Part shown: positions 26,201-41,200 of the stretch, piece by piece
Layout: each line of letters opens with the position of its first letter
Position numbering within the stretch: the stretch's first letter is position 1
NCBI RefSeq assembly: GCF_002288925.2
Contig: NW_022097993.1
Span: 7,069,537 to 7,133,536, forward strand
Direction: 5' to 3'
From: Delphinapterus leucas
Taxonomy: Eukaryota > Chordata > Mammalia > Artiodactyla > Monodontidae
Length of the DNA: 64,000 nt
Made by a program: the position numbers and the translations under genes
The notes under the pieces: generated by a model
The model's database searches: none
Told to the model about the DNA's origin: nothing
Seen by the model: the letters and a program-made list of their open reading frames with translations, nothing else

Positions 26201-29200
26201 CGGCAAAACAGTGTGCTCCTACAGAAGCTGAAGCCCGACACTCCTTACGCAATCACTGTGTCCTCCCTGTATCCAGACGGTGAAGGCGGTCGCATGACAG
26301 GAAGGGGCAAGACCAGTAAGTGAACCCAGTCTCCCACGGCTTTTTTTTTTTTTTTTTTTGCGGTACGCGGGCCTCTCACTGTTGCGGCCCCTCCCATCGC
26401 GGAGCACAGGCTCCGGACGCGCAGGCCCAGCGGCCATGGCTCACGGGCCCAGCCGCTCGCAGCATGTGGGATCCTCCCGGACCGGGGCACAAACTCGTGT
26501 CCCCTGCATCGGCAGGCGGACTCCCAACCACTGCGCCACCAGGGAAGCCCTCCCACGGCTTTTTAAATAACGTTCACGGGGATGGAATCACATCTTTCTC
26601 TGGAAACCCTGGGGTGACACAGCCTTTTGGTAATCTTTTAAAATGCATGTTAATAATGATCTTAATTGTTTTTTAATATCCTTACTTGGAGTCATCTGTC
26701 TCTGTTCAAGGAGAAAGACGTTTATTACTTTCTAGGATAAAACAAACAAAAACCGCTCAGGGGCCAAAATCTCTCTGGAGAGATGAGACATGTGTCAGAT
26801 GATCACAGACATTCTTTCCCTTATTCAGGACTTCAGCAAATATTTGTGGGGTGGGGAGACATCAGTGAACCTGTGTTTTGTGAGCACTGGGTTGTTAGGA
26901 CCACACTGTGATGTGCTTTCCGTGCATTTCAGAACCTTTGAATACTGTGAGGAACCTTAGAGTGTACGACCCTTCCACCAGCACTTTGAACGTTCGCTGG
27001 GACCACGCAGAGGGCAGTCCTCGCCAGTACAAGCTCTTCTACGCACCCACAGCAGGCGGTCCGGAGGAACTGGTACTTATTTCCTGTAGGGAAAAAAGCA
27101 CGTTTGTTTTAGCTGTAGCCGAACGATCGCAAAGTGGAGCTAAAGAGTTAACCAATTTACCTTAGTGCTGAAGAAGTTCATATTCATTTGGTAGGACTTG
27201 ACAGAGGGTGGTAGGTTGGTGTCTTGTGTCTGGGTGATCAGGGAGTTTTTGCGGGGGGTTGGGGCTAGGGGAAATAATCATTTCAGGGAGTTCTGAGAGG
27301 GAGCCTGAGGTGAGTGTAGGGAAGCCTTCAGAAACTCTTATAACAGTCCGTCTGGGGGCGCATCATTACATCCCAGCATTATAGAACTTGCTTCTTGGCT
27401 TGGTCTTGAGTTAATATTTTGAGTATTATATTATTCGAAGTATTATTTCTTTTATAAGTTTTTCAAATCAGATACTTTACATTTTATTAAAATCTGTAGG
27501 TTCCAATCCCTGGGAATACCAATTATGCCATTCTCAGGAATCTGCAGCCAGATACCTCATACACTGTTACAGTAGTTCCCGCGTATTCTGAAGGCGATGG
27601 AGGACGCACATCAGATACTGGAAGGACATGTAAGTAAGAAGGCAGAAAAATATTGCTTTTTCATGATACGTTTTGCTTTTCCGTGTAAAGGCCATATAGG
27701 CCCATTGAAGAAAATTTGGAAAATTCATGATAGAGCAAAAACATAAAAATTACCCATAGTTTACCATCCAGACGCCACCAACTGTTAATATTTTAGTGTA
27801 TGAAATAAAAAGTTGTAATGGCATTCTTCTTCTGAAATGATAATTTCAGGATTTATAAATGTGTGTGTAATCACCAGGATTCTGTTTCACTCACAAAAGT
27901 TCATGAGCTTTGCTTTGTGCCTTATAAATTTGTGTGAGGCAGTGTTTTGTAATTGGCTTTCGTAGTGTCAGTTGTTGAAATCTATTCGTCACATTACTTG
28001 ATCGCACATTTCTCTGGTTTGCTGATGAAGTGCTTCCTGGCGCTGAAAATCTGTGTGCTTTCATTTGCCATTAACATCTTGAGAAACCAGCGTATAGTGG
28101 TTTTACAATTCTTTCTAGGACTGCTTAAAGGCTTTGGGGCATACCTATAAATATTTCTTTGGCTTTAAAAATACACTTGCTGATGGCTAAAAGAGAGCAA
28201 ATACAGATGACTTCTTTTGGCAAAAGATTAGCGGTCTGGAAAGATGATGTTATTGGCTAAACTAGAGTTTGGGGTTAATACATGGATTTAATTTGCATGT
28301 TTTCTAAGTCCCTATTGGGGCAGTTAACTGAGAACTGAGTGTATCTTTTCTCCCTCCTTTTGCCTTTTCTTTTAATCACAGAAGACATTCAGTATCTATT
28401 TGTTGAATGAGAAGGAATGAATGGGTGAATGTAGCTGATGGAATTAGATGGCTTCATCGGTGTTGTCAGTTTTCACCTAGAAGGCAGAGCTATAAAATCC
28501 TCTTCTCTATCTCTCCATTACCTGTGTTGGAAAACTGAAGCTTCTTGTCCCTTGCCCCTTGTTTTTTTTTGGCCAACCCAGTGCTATTATCATACTTTCA
28601 CTAGCTTGTTTTTATTGGCAACAACTTTGCTTCCATACAGACCAAGGACATAGTTGGCTAATTTTGACTACATTTGGATTTGCAGAATTTTCATCTGCTT
28701 TTGTGTGTAGATAATTAGAAGTTTAAGGAGGACAGTATTTTATCCTGTTAACAGAGTAGACGTTTTGGAGAAGTGATAGCAAAAGCTTGACATATATAAA
28801 CAGATGTAAGAAATATGTGTTGGCTTTTCTTTCCTCAGTGGTGAGAGGGCTGGCAAGAAACGTCCAAGTGTACAATCCAACGCCAAACAGCCTGGACGTT
28901 CGCTGGGGCTCGGCGCCTGGGCCGGTGCAGCAGTACCGCGTTGTGTATTCGCCCCTGGCTGGCCAGAGACCCTCGGAATCTGTAAGTCATGCTGTCGTTG
29001 TAGAGCTCGACAGAAGAATGCTGTAGATTTTACAGCATTTTACAAAGCCTCCTGCTTTAGTTGCTGGCCCGGAACAATGAGTCAGTTGGTGTGGTACCTA
29101 CTGGGTCTCCTGGAAACTTCCTTTCCTTATGAGCTTAGGCTCAATTTTGTGTCCTGTTTGGTTGCCTGTGAGGATGCAAGCCACGGGCCTGCCCATGTGT

Positions 29201-32200
29201 AATGCTTAAATGATTGCTTCTGATGGACTATAAAGTAGGTGTATTAACTATAGGGTTAGTTAGCAAAAATGAATTTTGGAAAAATGCAAATTAGCTATAT
29301 AAGTTAAAAGCCCCAGCAGTGAATGCAAATCATTGCTAGACCTTGTCAGTATGGGCTTTTGTTGTAACATACACGTCTTTGTTATGAAAATACCTTAAAG
29401 TTTGCCTTCATTGGCTCTTAACAAGTTGCCCAATCTATCTTCAATCCATAGTACTATGCAGTTTTCTAAGTAGATTAATAATTTTGAGATCAGAAATTTC
29501 TAATTGGACAAGGGATAGAACACCTATGGGAAAGTAAATTTATAGACTAATTTAATTTACAAGTCTTTACCAAAATAAACAATGACAATGAACAAAGGTA
29601 AACAAATGAGGAGGGATAGATGTGTTCTGTAAGAATATTGATTTGTATGTCCCTGTGTATGGTAGGACACATTCAGACAGTACTGCCCTTATCCACTGCA
29701 TGGAGTAGCTCTCTATTTTACTGGTGTGTGTGTGTGTGTGTGTGTGTGTGTGGTCCCTTTTCTTATGTGTATCTAACATTCGGGATGCTTTTGGGTAACT
29801 ATCGTGAGCCCTGGATGTTGTATTTGAGAACCTTTATCATGAACACAAATGGGAGATAGTTGAAGTTACTAAGGGTCAAGTATGAACTAACTTTTTTGGA
29901 GAGGAAATTTCTGAGGATAAATTGCCCTTAACAGTGTGGCTTGGACAGATCTCATGAGGTAGCACAGAAGGTGGTTTCTGCTGTGCTGGGCTCAGCCTTT
30001 TACTGTAAACATTATGATGCTGACTAATAAAAGACTCGGTAAGCATTTGGGCTGTGGTCAAGCAGAATCTGGCGTGTCCTCCCCTCCAGATCGTGGTGCC
30101 GGGAAATACCCGCACGGTGCACTTGGAGCGGCTGATTCCGGACACACCCTATTCCGTGAACATCGTTGCCCTCTACTCGGATGCAGAGGGGACTCCCAGC
30201 CCTGCCCAGGGCCGCACGTGTGAGGCGGAAATCCTTTCTCCACCGGGTTCCCTTGTGACTTGGGGCGGGAGGCCTGGGGGGGGTGGTGAGTGAGGATTGT
30301 GGGGAATCGCCTCTACCTTGTGCAGGTGAGGGGAGCTCTGGGTTGCCCACAGTCACATTCAGCCTGGAGCCTTGGGCCCATGACTGCCCTCCCAGCTGAG
30401 TGATGTCATTTGGCCGTTTTCTCATCTGGTACCCCAGTTAAGGAGGGGTTTCTTCCCTTCTTCTGCCTGCGGTGGGTCTTCTCACCAACTGGGCACTTTG
30501 GAAGTGTTAGGGCGCGGCCTCTCTGTTTCATTAAACAGGAGGTGCTTATGGCAGTTAAAATAATCCCTTTCTCTCCCAGCCTGTACCTTCACGTTCAAAC
30601 CTAGCTCTCTGTCACTGGAAGTTCAGCATGTAATCGTAGCTCTGAATGCAGCACTTTCTACTGGCTATGGTTTCACGTTAGAGCCATAGATGTGTATTTC
30701 ATCACAAGGGAGTAAGCAACCCAGAGAGTCGTGAAGTACCGGGGTACAGTTACTCTGCCCTGGGTCCCGTTCTTTCATGTCCCTCCCTCCACCCCGGTGT
30801 CCACTATGGTCACAGACAGGAAACTAACTCTGTTGTATTTATTTATTTAGTACCACGAAGTGGACCAAGAAATCTGAGAGTCTTTGGGGAGACAACCAAC
30901 AGCCTCTCGGTAGCCTGGGACCACGCTGATGGGCCGGTTCAGCAATACAGGATCATTTATTCTCCCACCGCTGGTGACCCAATTGATGAATATGTGAGTC
31001 GGTTACTCATTCATTTGAGCATTTTGTAATGTCTTACCTGGTTGGAGGGTGAAAGGAAGCTTTCTTCTTTAGGAAGTGCTGTGATTACAGTTGAGTCTTT
31101 CTCTGATGTGATATTGGGGCCACCTGCACGATCAGTATCTTTGGGCTCATTTCTCTTCTAAACACAGGTTGAAAAATTATCTTATCTCATAAAAATGTGT
31201 ATTTCTAACTATCTAATTATACCATAGGAACTGAGTTGGTGAAACATGATACCTATTATTCTGAGCTACCTAACTTATTGTTCGAGTTATGTGACTCTAA
31301 ATCTTAACTTTTTTTTTTTTTTTTTTTTTTTTGCGGTACGCGGGCCTCTCACTATTGTGGCATCTCCCGTTGCGGAGCACAGTCTCCGGACGTGCAGGCT
31401 CAGCGGCCATGGCTCACGGGCCCAGCCGCTCCGCGGCATGTGGGATGTTCCCGGACCAGGGCACGAACCCGTGTCCCCTGCATCGGCAGGCGGACTCTCA
31501 ACCACTGCACCACCAGGGAAGCCCCAAGCTCCTATTTTTATTAATCAGAAACCCATGTAACTGCCATTTAAGAGTTTCTGATCAAGATGGGGTAAGCGGT
31601 ATCACCACACTTAGTTTGCCAAAGCAGAGAAGCTCCTGCTTTAGTGTTTATTCAGCCTTGCCATGGACAAATACGCAATTTCCCGTCACTTTCTGAAAAC
31701 ATTAAAAATGTAATTTCCCTCCCAATTCACCATTTAGAATTAGGGGACTCTGTGCTGGAATCTATGGTTTAAGTGATCCCTGCTTTTTGTAGAAGCAAAG
31801 CATAGAGTTGGAAGAGAGACTGAGAGGTCTGTCTGGTTCATTTGCTCTTCGTGGGGGCAGCTGAATGTATTTTCCATTTCCTCTTTTTCCCCTAATTAAT
31901 ATTAGCAAAACTGATACTTTTTTTTAATATAAATTTATTTATTTTATGTTTGGCTGCGCTGGGTCTTCGTTGCTGCACGTGGGCTTTCTTTAGTTGCGGC
32001 GAGCTGGGACTACTCTTCGTTGCAGTGCACGGGCTTCTCATTGTGGTGATTTCTCGTTGTGGAGTGCAGGCTCAGTAGTTGTGGCTCGCAGGCTGAGTGG
32101 TTGTGGCTCACGGGCTTAGTTGCTCCACGGCATGTGGGATCTTCCCGGACCAGGGCTCGAACCTGTGTCCCCTGCATTGGCAGGCGGATTCTTAACCACT

Positions 32201-35200
32201 GCACCACCAGGGAAGCCAAAACTGATGCTCTTGAGGACAGAAACTGAGTCCGCTTTTGCTCCCCAGCGGCTGGTACCACACCTGACCCACGGTGGGCACA
32301 GGGTGCACATTTGTGGAAGGAGTCCCACGAAACTGACACACATGGAGGAGTGGGGAAGGAAGGGAGTGCAGTGGTGCTCAGTCACGTGTGTGGAGGTGCT
32401 GTACGAGATACTGCCTTTCATCCTCACGGCTTCCATCCTTCCTTCTGAGACGCGGAGCCACAAGACGGGGAGGTGGCTGATGCGGGATTTGAGCTGAGAC
32501 CTGCCTGACTCTAAAACCATTTCCCTTGCTGCACAGTGGTAGACAGTTTGCCTCGCCCTGAGCATTGTGCAAGAAAAAGAAACGATGAAGAAAACACTAC
32601 TGTTTATGGGAATGCGTACAAAAGTATTGACCTGGAAGTCCTCTAGCTGATGATAACTCATAATTTAACTTCCCCTGCAGACCACTGTCCCAGGCAGAAG
32701 AAACAATGTAATGCTACAGCCCCTGCAATCTGATACCCCATATAAAATTACTGTTATTGCTGTTTATGAAGATGGAGATGGTACCCATTTGACAGGAAAT
32801 GGAAGAACTGGTAAATGTCTTAAACCTTTTATAATCTTTAAATTTGGTAGTATTTGAGTAGATACGTCTCAGACACTCCATTAATACTGCATTAACATTT
32901 GTATTAGGTATTGAATTTTGTCAGAATGGTATGACAACAGAATGTGTTATTAACTTTTTAAAGGTCCACTGAAAGAAGGAAAATGAGACACAAATCTGCG
33001 TATTTTGCTTTGCTTGAGATGGTTTTATTCTTTGGAAAACCACTGCCTAGTCACCGAATAATGTTTTAGCTTGTGTGGTATCCGTTAAGGCTGTAGCTGT
33101 TAACTCAGTCAAAGAAGTGTTCAGCATAAAAGACCCCATCACCATAGAATCTTAAGTCATGAAAAAGAAGCAGGATGATTGGTAATCATCTTCTGTCTTT
33201 ACAAATTTAGCTTTTTTAAAAAAAAAATGTTTTTTCTATGGTACTAATGGATTACCAGGGTTCAGGCCCCTTTTCTAGCCTGCGTGGGTAGCAGTTCCTT
33301 ATGGTTTAGATCAAAAGTTCTCTAATTTGGTTGCTGGAATCATCTGAGGACCTTTAAAAAGGCTTACGCCTGGACGCCACCCCGAGAGATACTGATGTTA
33401 ATGGTCTAGACGTGGTCCAGACCTGCCGAAGTTCTAGTGCGCAGCCAAAGCTGAGAGTCCCTGGCTGAGCGTGAAGGTGGGCTGGGCCATGGGTCCGCTG
33501 GGTTCCATTACTGGGAGACATGGGTAAGACACTTTTCCACTTTGTTCAGCAAAAATCCACTTAAGTAACATGATTTCAGGCTCCTTGCTACACTTAGATG
33601 CCCAAACTCTTTTTCTACTTGAATGATCTTGACAACATTACAGGATTTGGGAGAGGTAACATTTGAAAACTCCTGAGAAAAAAGCAGGACCAGAGTGTTT
33701 CAGCTCAGTCTTTGGAGGCCAGGAATTTGTATATTTATTGACACCTGTTGTCTACAGGACTGAGTCAACACAGACTCCATCTAGCGACTCAAGATGATTT
33801 TAATTTAACAGCTTCCCATTTTCACTCTTCCCTTAGGTTTCAGAATATATTTTGGTATTTTTCTGGAGGAAATGCTGTATTTCAGAATTCTGTGCTTAAT
33901 CAAGAACATACAAAAATCTCTACTAGATCTTTAGTTTTCTAGGAAGGGCCAAAACCACTTCTGGCTTCTCTTGTAAAAAAGTTTTTGAAGTTAAGTCCTT
34001 ATTTGTGTAATGCTATGAATAAAAACTCAGTGGCTGACTAACAGGCTACCTCACAGCATTGATCTAATAGGAGATAGAGTTGGGTAGTACTCTGGAGGTG
34101 TAAGGATTTACTCTAGGTTATGTTGGTAGAGGTTATAGTGGTGCTGGGGAAGAACCTCATTTTGGTCACTAGCTAGCTGTGTGGTCTTGGGCAAATCATA
34201 TCTTATTTTTGTGATAAGATGGTTGGATTAAACAGTCTGTAAATCATTTTTTTGGCTCTAACAATCTGTGATCTATAACATTCAAAAAATGGTATGAGAT
34301 CTCTTTTACTTTTTATAATTCTGAATCCAGTTCTAGAAATCACCGGTTCCTGAGTCCATTTGATTTGCTGTTTGAATTTGGAAAACTACTAAGCTATCTG
34401 TTGAACATTTCAAGACCTTTTAATTGTTTTCTGGAGCGGGACAATATGGGATATTATTAATTTGCTCTCATGAGGCTGCACTGTCAATATTCATGGTCAA
34501 TACTCATAAAGTTCTGTGCTCTCTCCTCGTTTGTCAATAAAAGGTCAGTAAGGTGTGCCAATATTTGTTTTCAGTGGGATTACTTCCTCCTCAGAACATA
34601 CACATCTCAGATGAATGGTATACGAGATTCAGAGTGTCCTGGGATCCTTCACCATCTCCCGTTCTTGGATATAAAATTGTGTATAAGCCAGTGGGTAAGG
34701 AAGCACCTTTATCATCTTAGAAATGCATTGGAGGGTTATTTGTGCATGAGGGTGTTCTTTGTTGCATCCCCCATGATTAGATTCTCCTGATAGCTCAGTT
34801 ATCACATCAAGTCCTCTCTTACCAGAGGTAACGTTTCTGGAAATAGTATTTAAGCCAATGTTCTAAAGTATCATTGTTACTATGGGTTTAGATGCAACTC
34901 CCATTAATCTGCATGACGAAAATGTCTGATCTGGCTCATAAAATTGCACAAATTGAAGCTGTGTTCAGACAACCTATATGTTAAAATGATTGTGAAAGAA
35001 TGAGTACTTAATCAGTATAAACTTGTGTATTTTTCCCATTAGGTCAAGGTATTATTCCATTTGGGGCATGTGCATTTTAGTTTATTCACGACAGGCTTTC
35101 TTTTGGCTTCCCACGGACACTTTCACCTAAATGGACATCCCCTCTATTAAATTATTCGCCATCTGTGTTTCCATCTTCTGTCTATATGTTTAGCAAAATG

Positions 35201-38200
35201 GAAGCAAAATACTTTTATAGTAAATTTGCTGGAGTATCTTCCATGCACCCAGGAAGGATGTGAACTAGAAAAAAATAAAGGAGAGAAGGCAAGTGTAAGG
35301 ATATGTGAGCCTGTGTAAGAAATGGAGAGGGAACTTCAAGGTGCAGGACTTGCAGTAACTAACCACACTGCATGGAACGGGGTGGGAGATAGACGTTCTT
35401 AAATCATCTCTACAACAGAAAAATGTTCATTGAGCACCTAGTATGTACAAAGCACTATGCTGCAAACTGGAGCTTAAAGAAGAGGCTTGAGAGTCTAGAG
35501 TAGTTGACGGTGTGATGATTTATTCGTTAAAGGAACAGTAATTACACACCTGCTACATTCATTAGTACACATGCTAGCTACTGTGCTATGCTTTGAGAAT
35601 AACAAGGAAAAGGATTCGGTCTCTGCTTCCAGTTTTGTATTCACCATGTAATGCGGCGGGTGTTACGGGGAGCACGTGCATAAGGGCTATGGAATTAATG
35701 GTGTTCATACTATCATTTGAGTATAAGTTATTTGATTTTAAGAAAAATATGAGACTAGGGATGACATATGTCTATGTATTTTTGTGATTGTTATTAAAGG
35801 TTCCAATGAGCCCATGGAGGTCTTTGTTGGAGAAGTGACATCGTACACGTTACACAATCTCAGCCCCAGCACCACCTATGACGTGAATGTTTACGCTCAG
35901 TATGATTCTGGTCTCAGTGTCCCTCTGACGGACCAAGGCACTACCTGTGAGTCACGTAGCTTCTTGTGGTTGTAAGAAAAAGTGTAGTGTAAATGACCAG
36001 GTCCTTCTGTTTTAATTTTCTTTCTTTCTTTTTCTTACGCATGTTTCTTCGGCATTGAGTAGGTAACTCTTTTGTGTCCGGCTAAACAAATACTTACGTC
36101 ATATAATCAAGGATACAGAATGTATGAGATATGTTTGTTTCATAGAAAATACATTTTGAATTTTAAAAGATAAAAATTATAAAAATTATGATTTTATCCA
36201 TGTGGGATGCTATGTGGTTTTTCCCGACATTTGATGTTAAACATATATTACCTAAATGTATTGATCTAATTGAAAGTTTTCCCATAAATGCCATGATGAC
36301 TGATTCAGCTTGCAGATAGATTTTGTTGTCATCAAGTGCTTTAATGGCCATTTGAGGACTTAGCAGATAGCCTTTCAGAAAATTTTTTTTATTATTTTTC
36401 ATGAGGTGTCGTTGACATTCATTGCGTTGAGAGGGGCTATAGGCAGACCTCATTTCATTGCTCTTGGCTTTATTGTGCTTGGCGGATGCTGTGTTTTTTT
36501 TATAAATTGAAGGTTTGTGGCAACCCGGCACGGAGCGAGTCTACTGGTGCCATTTTTCCATCAGTATTTTCTCACTTCATGTCTCTGTGCCACATTTGGT
36601 AGTTCTTGCAATATTTCAGACTTTTTCATTGTTATTATGTTTGTTATGGTGATCGGAGATCAGTAATCTTTGATGTTACTATTGCAAAAAGATTACAATT
36701 CGTTGGAGGCTCAAATGATGGTTAACAGTTTTTAGCAATAAAGTGTTTTTAATGAAGGTATGAACATTATTTTTTTAGACATAACACTATTGCACACTTA
36801 ATAAAGTACGGTATAGTGTAAACATAACTTTTATGCACTGGGAAATCAAAATATTTGTGTCACTCGCTTTATTGTACCAATATTTGCTTTATTCTGGTGG
36901 TCTGAAACTGAACCTGCAGTATCTCAGAGGTACGTCTGAATGTGGATTTTCCTTCCCTTGAAAATCAGTCATAGAAAGGGAGGTCGGTTTTGACAATACC
37001 ATGTTTTCGTGTTTGTTTCATGTCTGTTTCTTATGAAGAAACAACGTGAAACTTTAGACATTATTTTTTTCAGCCACAGTGGAAGTTTTAAAATTGTGCT
37101 GTGATTAAAAGTATGCTTTTTTTTGCCTTTATTTATGAAGTAAATCTATTTCTTTCTGTCCTTCTTTTGTAGTATATTTGAATGTGACAGATCTGAAAAC
37201 TCACCAGGTCGGGTGGGATACATTCTGTGTTAGATGGTCAGCTCACCGGGCAGCCACTTCCTACAGGCTAAAACTAAGCCCTGCAGATGGTACGTGTGCA
37301 AAAAAAATCACCTGGAGCACATAGTAGCCACATTTAAAACTTCAGTAAAGGTGTCATTCTATTTATAAAATGATGTATCAAAATGTCTTTAAATATAATT
37401 ACTGGCGACACTGGCATTTTTCCTCTGCTGTCCTAATCAGGAACAAGAGGACAGGAAATCACAGTGCGTGGATCAGAAACCAGTCACTGTTTCACCGGCC
37501 TGTCACCAGACACTGATTATGGCGTCACTGTCTTTGTGCAGACACCAAATCTTGAGGGACCAGGTGTCTCTGTCAGAGAACATACTAGTAAGTGTTTGAG
37601 TAATCTGGGGAGTCTCTGTAAGGCTTCAGAGTAGGATGCTCTGGGTGTGGGAGACATAAGTGACTCCTGTGTGACACTTCTCCTTACGAGCGGCAATAGT
37701 GACATGATGGCAGGTCCTTGAGGTGGCGTCTGCAGCTGGTTCAGCACCTTTACCTGCTGCAGATCCGTGCTGCCCTGTCAGAGTTGGCGTAATTGTAAGG
37801 AAAGACCTAAAGGAGGGAGAGCTGGCTCTAGCTGACAGTGAGAAGGTGCACATGGATCCATATTAGTGACCTCTGCTCATCTGACTGTATCTGAAGGTCT
37901 TACGTTCTCCCTTTGCATCTGGGCTTCGCTTCATGCTGCTGTAGTCAATGTTGAGTGACTACCAATGGTACCAATTTGGGATAAGATAGGATTCCCAGTA
38001 TGTCAGTGCCCATGACACTTGATTTGTTATCGAGGACTGAAATGGCTCTAAAAATTTACTTTCTGAGATATGAAATGTGCACATGTTGCGTTTTTCTAAT
38101 TATTATTTTTAATTCTAGCTGTAAAACCAACAGAAGCTCCTACAGAGCCGCCTACACCTCCTCCCCCTCCCACGATTCCACCAGCCCGGGAAGGTAAGTA

Positions 38201-41200
38201 CAGCCATTAGGCAATGCATTCAGCTGATCGGGATTGATAGCCTTCTTACTTATGCAGTTGATATAGAACATTTCTGACCTATTATTCCCGCTAAAGAGTT
38301 TTTCAATTAAAGGCAAAGATTACCAGTCATTTGCTCTTCTGCTCCAGGCCCATTTTAGTGTGAATAAAACCAGTCATAGGGCTTCCCTGGTGGCGCAGTG
38401 GTTGAGAATCTGCCTGCCGATGCAGGGGACACGGGTTCGAGCCCTGGTCTGGGAAGATCCCACATGCTGTGGAGCAACTAGGCCCATGAGCCACAACTAC
38501 TGAGCCTGTGCTCTAGAGCCTGTGAGCCACAACTACTGACCCTGCGCATCCAGAGCCTGTGCTCCGCAACAAGAGAGGCCGCGACAGTGAGAGGCCCACG
38601 CACCGCGATGAAGAGTGGCCCCCGCTCGCCACAACTAGAGAAAGTCCTCGCACAGAAACGAAGATCCAACACAGCCAAAAATAAATTAATAAACAAACCA
38701 ATGAACCGACATTAAAAAAAAAAAAAACAAACCCAGTGATAAACCACTCTGCCTCTTCAGCTGGAACTCTGTTTCCTCGATTTTGCAGATGAAGGTCTAG
38801 GGATGCCTTAAATAATCCATTGTCACATGGAGGGCATTTCTTTCTTGTGGCTGCTGGCATCAACAGGCACTGGGGACCTTTTGGGCTAAATCTGCAGCGT
38901 AACCCCTGGGCCTTTGGCTTTGGAATTCCTGGCTTCTGACCTAAGAAAGGCCCTGGATTACACAAAGCTAAAATATTTCCATTCACCAAGGTTGGAGACA
39001 TAATTGTGCCTTGTAGTAAACTGGTAAAAAGACATAGACTGAGCTATTAAGATTGGTCTCTCAGTAATTTGGGGCAATGCTCAGTGCTTCATCAAATTAA
39101 GTTTTAGCTAATTAACTACTGGTTTATTCTTTTCCCACATTCTGTTTCCAACATTTAATTGAAAGTATTTTTCTTTTCTCTTAGAAGGCTCTAGAATGCT
39201 ATGGTTATTAAGCCTATTAAAGAAGTAAAATTAAAAATTAAAAGTGTATTATTATAGGATAAAATAGTAGCGTGTTTCTTTAGACTGTTGAAAGGAATTC
39301 AGTAAATATTTTTGGCTTAAAGACATGTTAAGCAAGACGAAAAGACAACCCTCAGAATGGGAGAAAATATTTGCAAACGAAGCAACTGACAAAGGATTAA
39401 TCTCCAAAATATACAAGCAGCTCATGCAGCTCAATAACAAAAAGACAAACAACCCAATCCAAAAATGGGCAGAAGACCTAAATAGACATTTCTCCAAAGA
39501 AGACATGCAGATGGCCAAGAGCCACATGAAAAGATGCTCAACATCACTAATTATTAGAGAAATGCAAAACAAAACTACAATGAGGTATCACTTCACACTG
39601 GTCAGAATGGCCATCATCCAAAAATCTACAAACAGTAAATGCTGGAGAGGGTGTGGAGAAAAGGGATCCCTCTTGCACTGTCGGTGGGAATGTAAATTGA
39701 TACAGCCACTATGGAGACCAGTATGGAAGTTCCTTAAAAAACTAAAAATAGAACTACCATATGACCCAGCAATGCCACTCCTGGGCATATACCCAGAGAA
39801 AACCATAATTCAAAAAGAGACATGTACCAAAATGTTCATTGCAGCTGTATTTACAATAGCCAGGAGATGGAAGAAACCTAAGTGTCCATCATCGGATGAA
39901 TGGATAAAGAAGATGTGGTACGTATATAAAATGGAATGTTACTTAGCCATAAAAAGGAAATTGTGCCACTTGCAGAGGCGTGGATGGACCTAGAGACTGT
40001 CATACAGAGTGAAGTGAGTCAGAAAGAGAAAAACAAATATCATATATTAACGCATCTCTGTGGAATCTAGAAAAATAGTACAGATGAACCTATTTACAAA
40101 GCAGAAATTGAGACACAGACGTAGAGAACAAACGTGTGGACATCAAGGTGGGGAAAGGGGGTGGGATAAATTGGGAGATTGGGATTTAACATATATACAC
40201 TACTATGTATACAATAGATAACTAATTGAGAACCTACTGTATAGCACAGGGGAAAAAAAAAAAGAAGGTACAATCTGTTTGTAGGGCATATATTAAGTTC
40301 ACCTTAAAAATGCATTCCACTATACAGTAGGTGCAGACAAATACTGTTTGATTCCACTTAAATGAAGTACCTAGAACAGTCAAATTCGTAGAGTCAGAAA
40401 GTACATTGGTAGATGCCAGGGGCAGGAGGGCAATGGGGGGTGGCGAGGGGGAATGGGGAGTTAGTGTTCAGTGGGGACAGAGTTTCAGTTGAGGAAGGTA
40501 AAAAATTAGGGAGATGGATGATGGTGAGAGTTTCACAGCAATGTGAAGGTATTTAGTGCCACTGAACTGTATAGTTAAATGTGGGTAAAATAGTATGTTT
40601 TATATTATGTGGCTTTTACCACGATAAAAAAACACTTTAAAAAATGGATCATAAACCCACATATAATAATTAATCTATAAACCTTTGTGACCTGAAATTA
40701 GGCCAAGATTTCTTCAACATCACACCAAAAATGTGAGCAAAGAAATAATTGATAAATTGTACTTCATCAAAATTAAGAACTTCTCTTTGAACAACATTGT
40801 TAAGAGAATGAGAAGACAAGTCACAGATTAGGAGAAAATATTTACAAATCACATAATCTGCTAAAATACTTATATCCATATTACATAAATAATTCTCAAA
40901 TCACAGTAATAAAAATACCAACAACCCAATTTTAATAAGTGAGGAAAAAATCTGAAAGGACATTTTACCGAAGAAGATATGTGAGTACTCAGTATCAGTC
41001 ATTAGAGACATGCAAGCCAAAGCCACAGTGAGACACCACTACACCTATTAGAATGTCTAAAATTAAAATGACCACGTGTTGGCAAAGACGTAGAGTACCT
41101 AGAACCGTCATATGCCGCTGGTGGGAATGTAAAATGTAGAACTACACTGGAAGCAGCTTGGCTGTCTCTTAAAGTTGAACATAAACCTACGGTACCGCTC

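Larger units (their letters stand above)
32811..34574 (+). other. Intron between window exons 25 and 26
   Basis: Contains a MER20/MER5-type hAT remnant near 33312-33475 and a sense MIR near 34160-34275. Remainder unassigned. Confidence 0.5.

Noticed and set aside
32116..32661. 181-aa minus-strand frame, longest on that strand
   Set aside because: Its end portion is CHR SINE and the rest MIR-like/intronic; no domain or start context.
38379..38726. tRNA gene in the SINE head
   Set aside because: CHR SINE heads are tRNA-derived, with A/B-box-like words (gtggcgcagtgg, gggttcgagccc), but the copy continues into SINE body and poly-A.
39325..39993. 222-aa + strand frame
   Set aside because: L1 ORF2 C-terminal and adjoining sequence, truncated; not a host gene.
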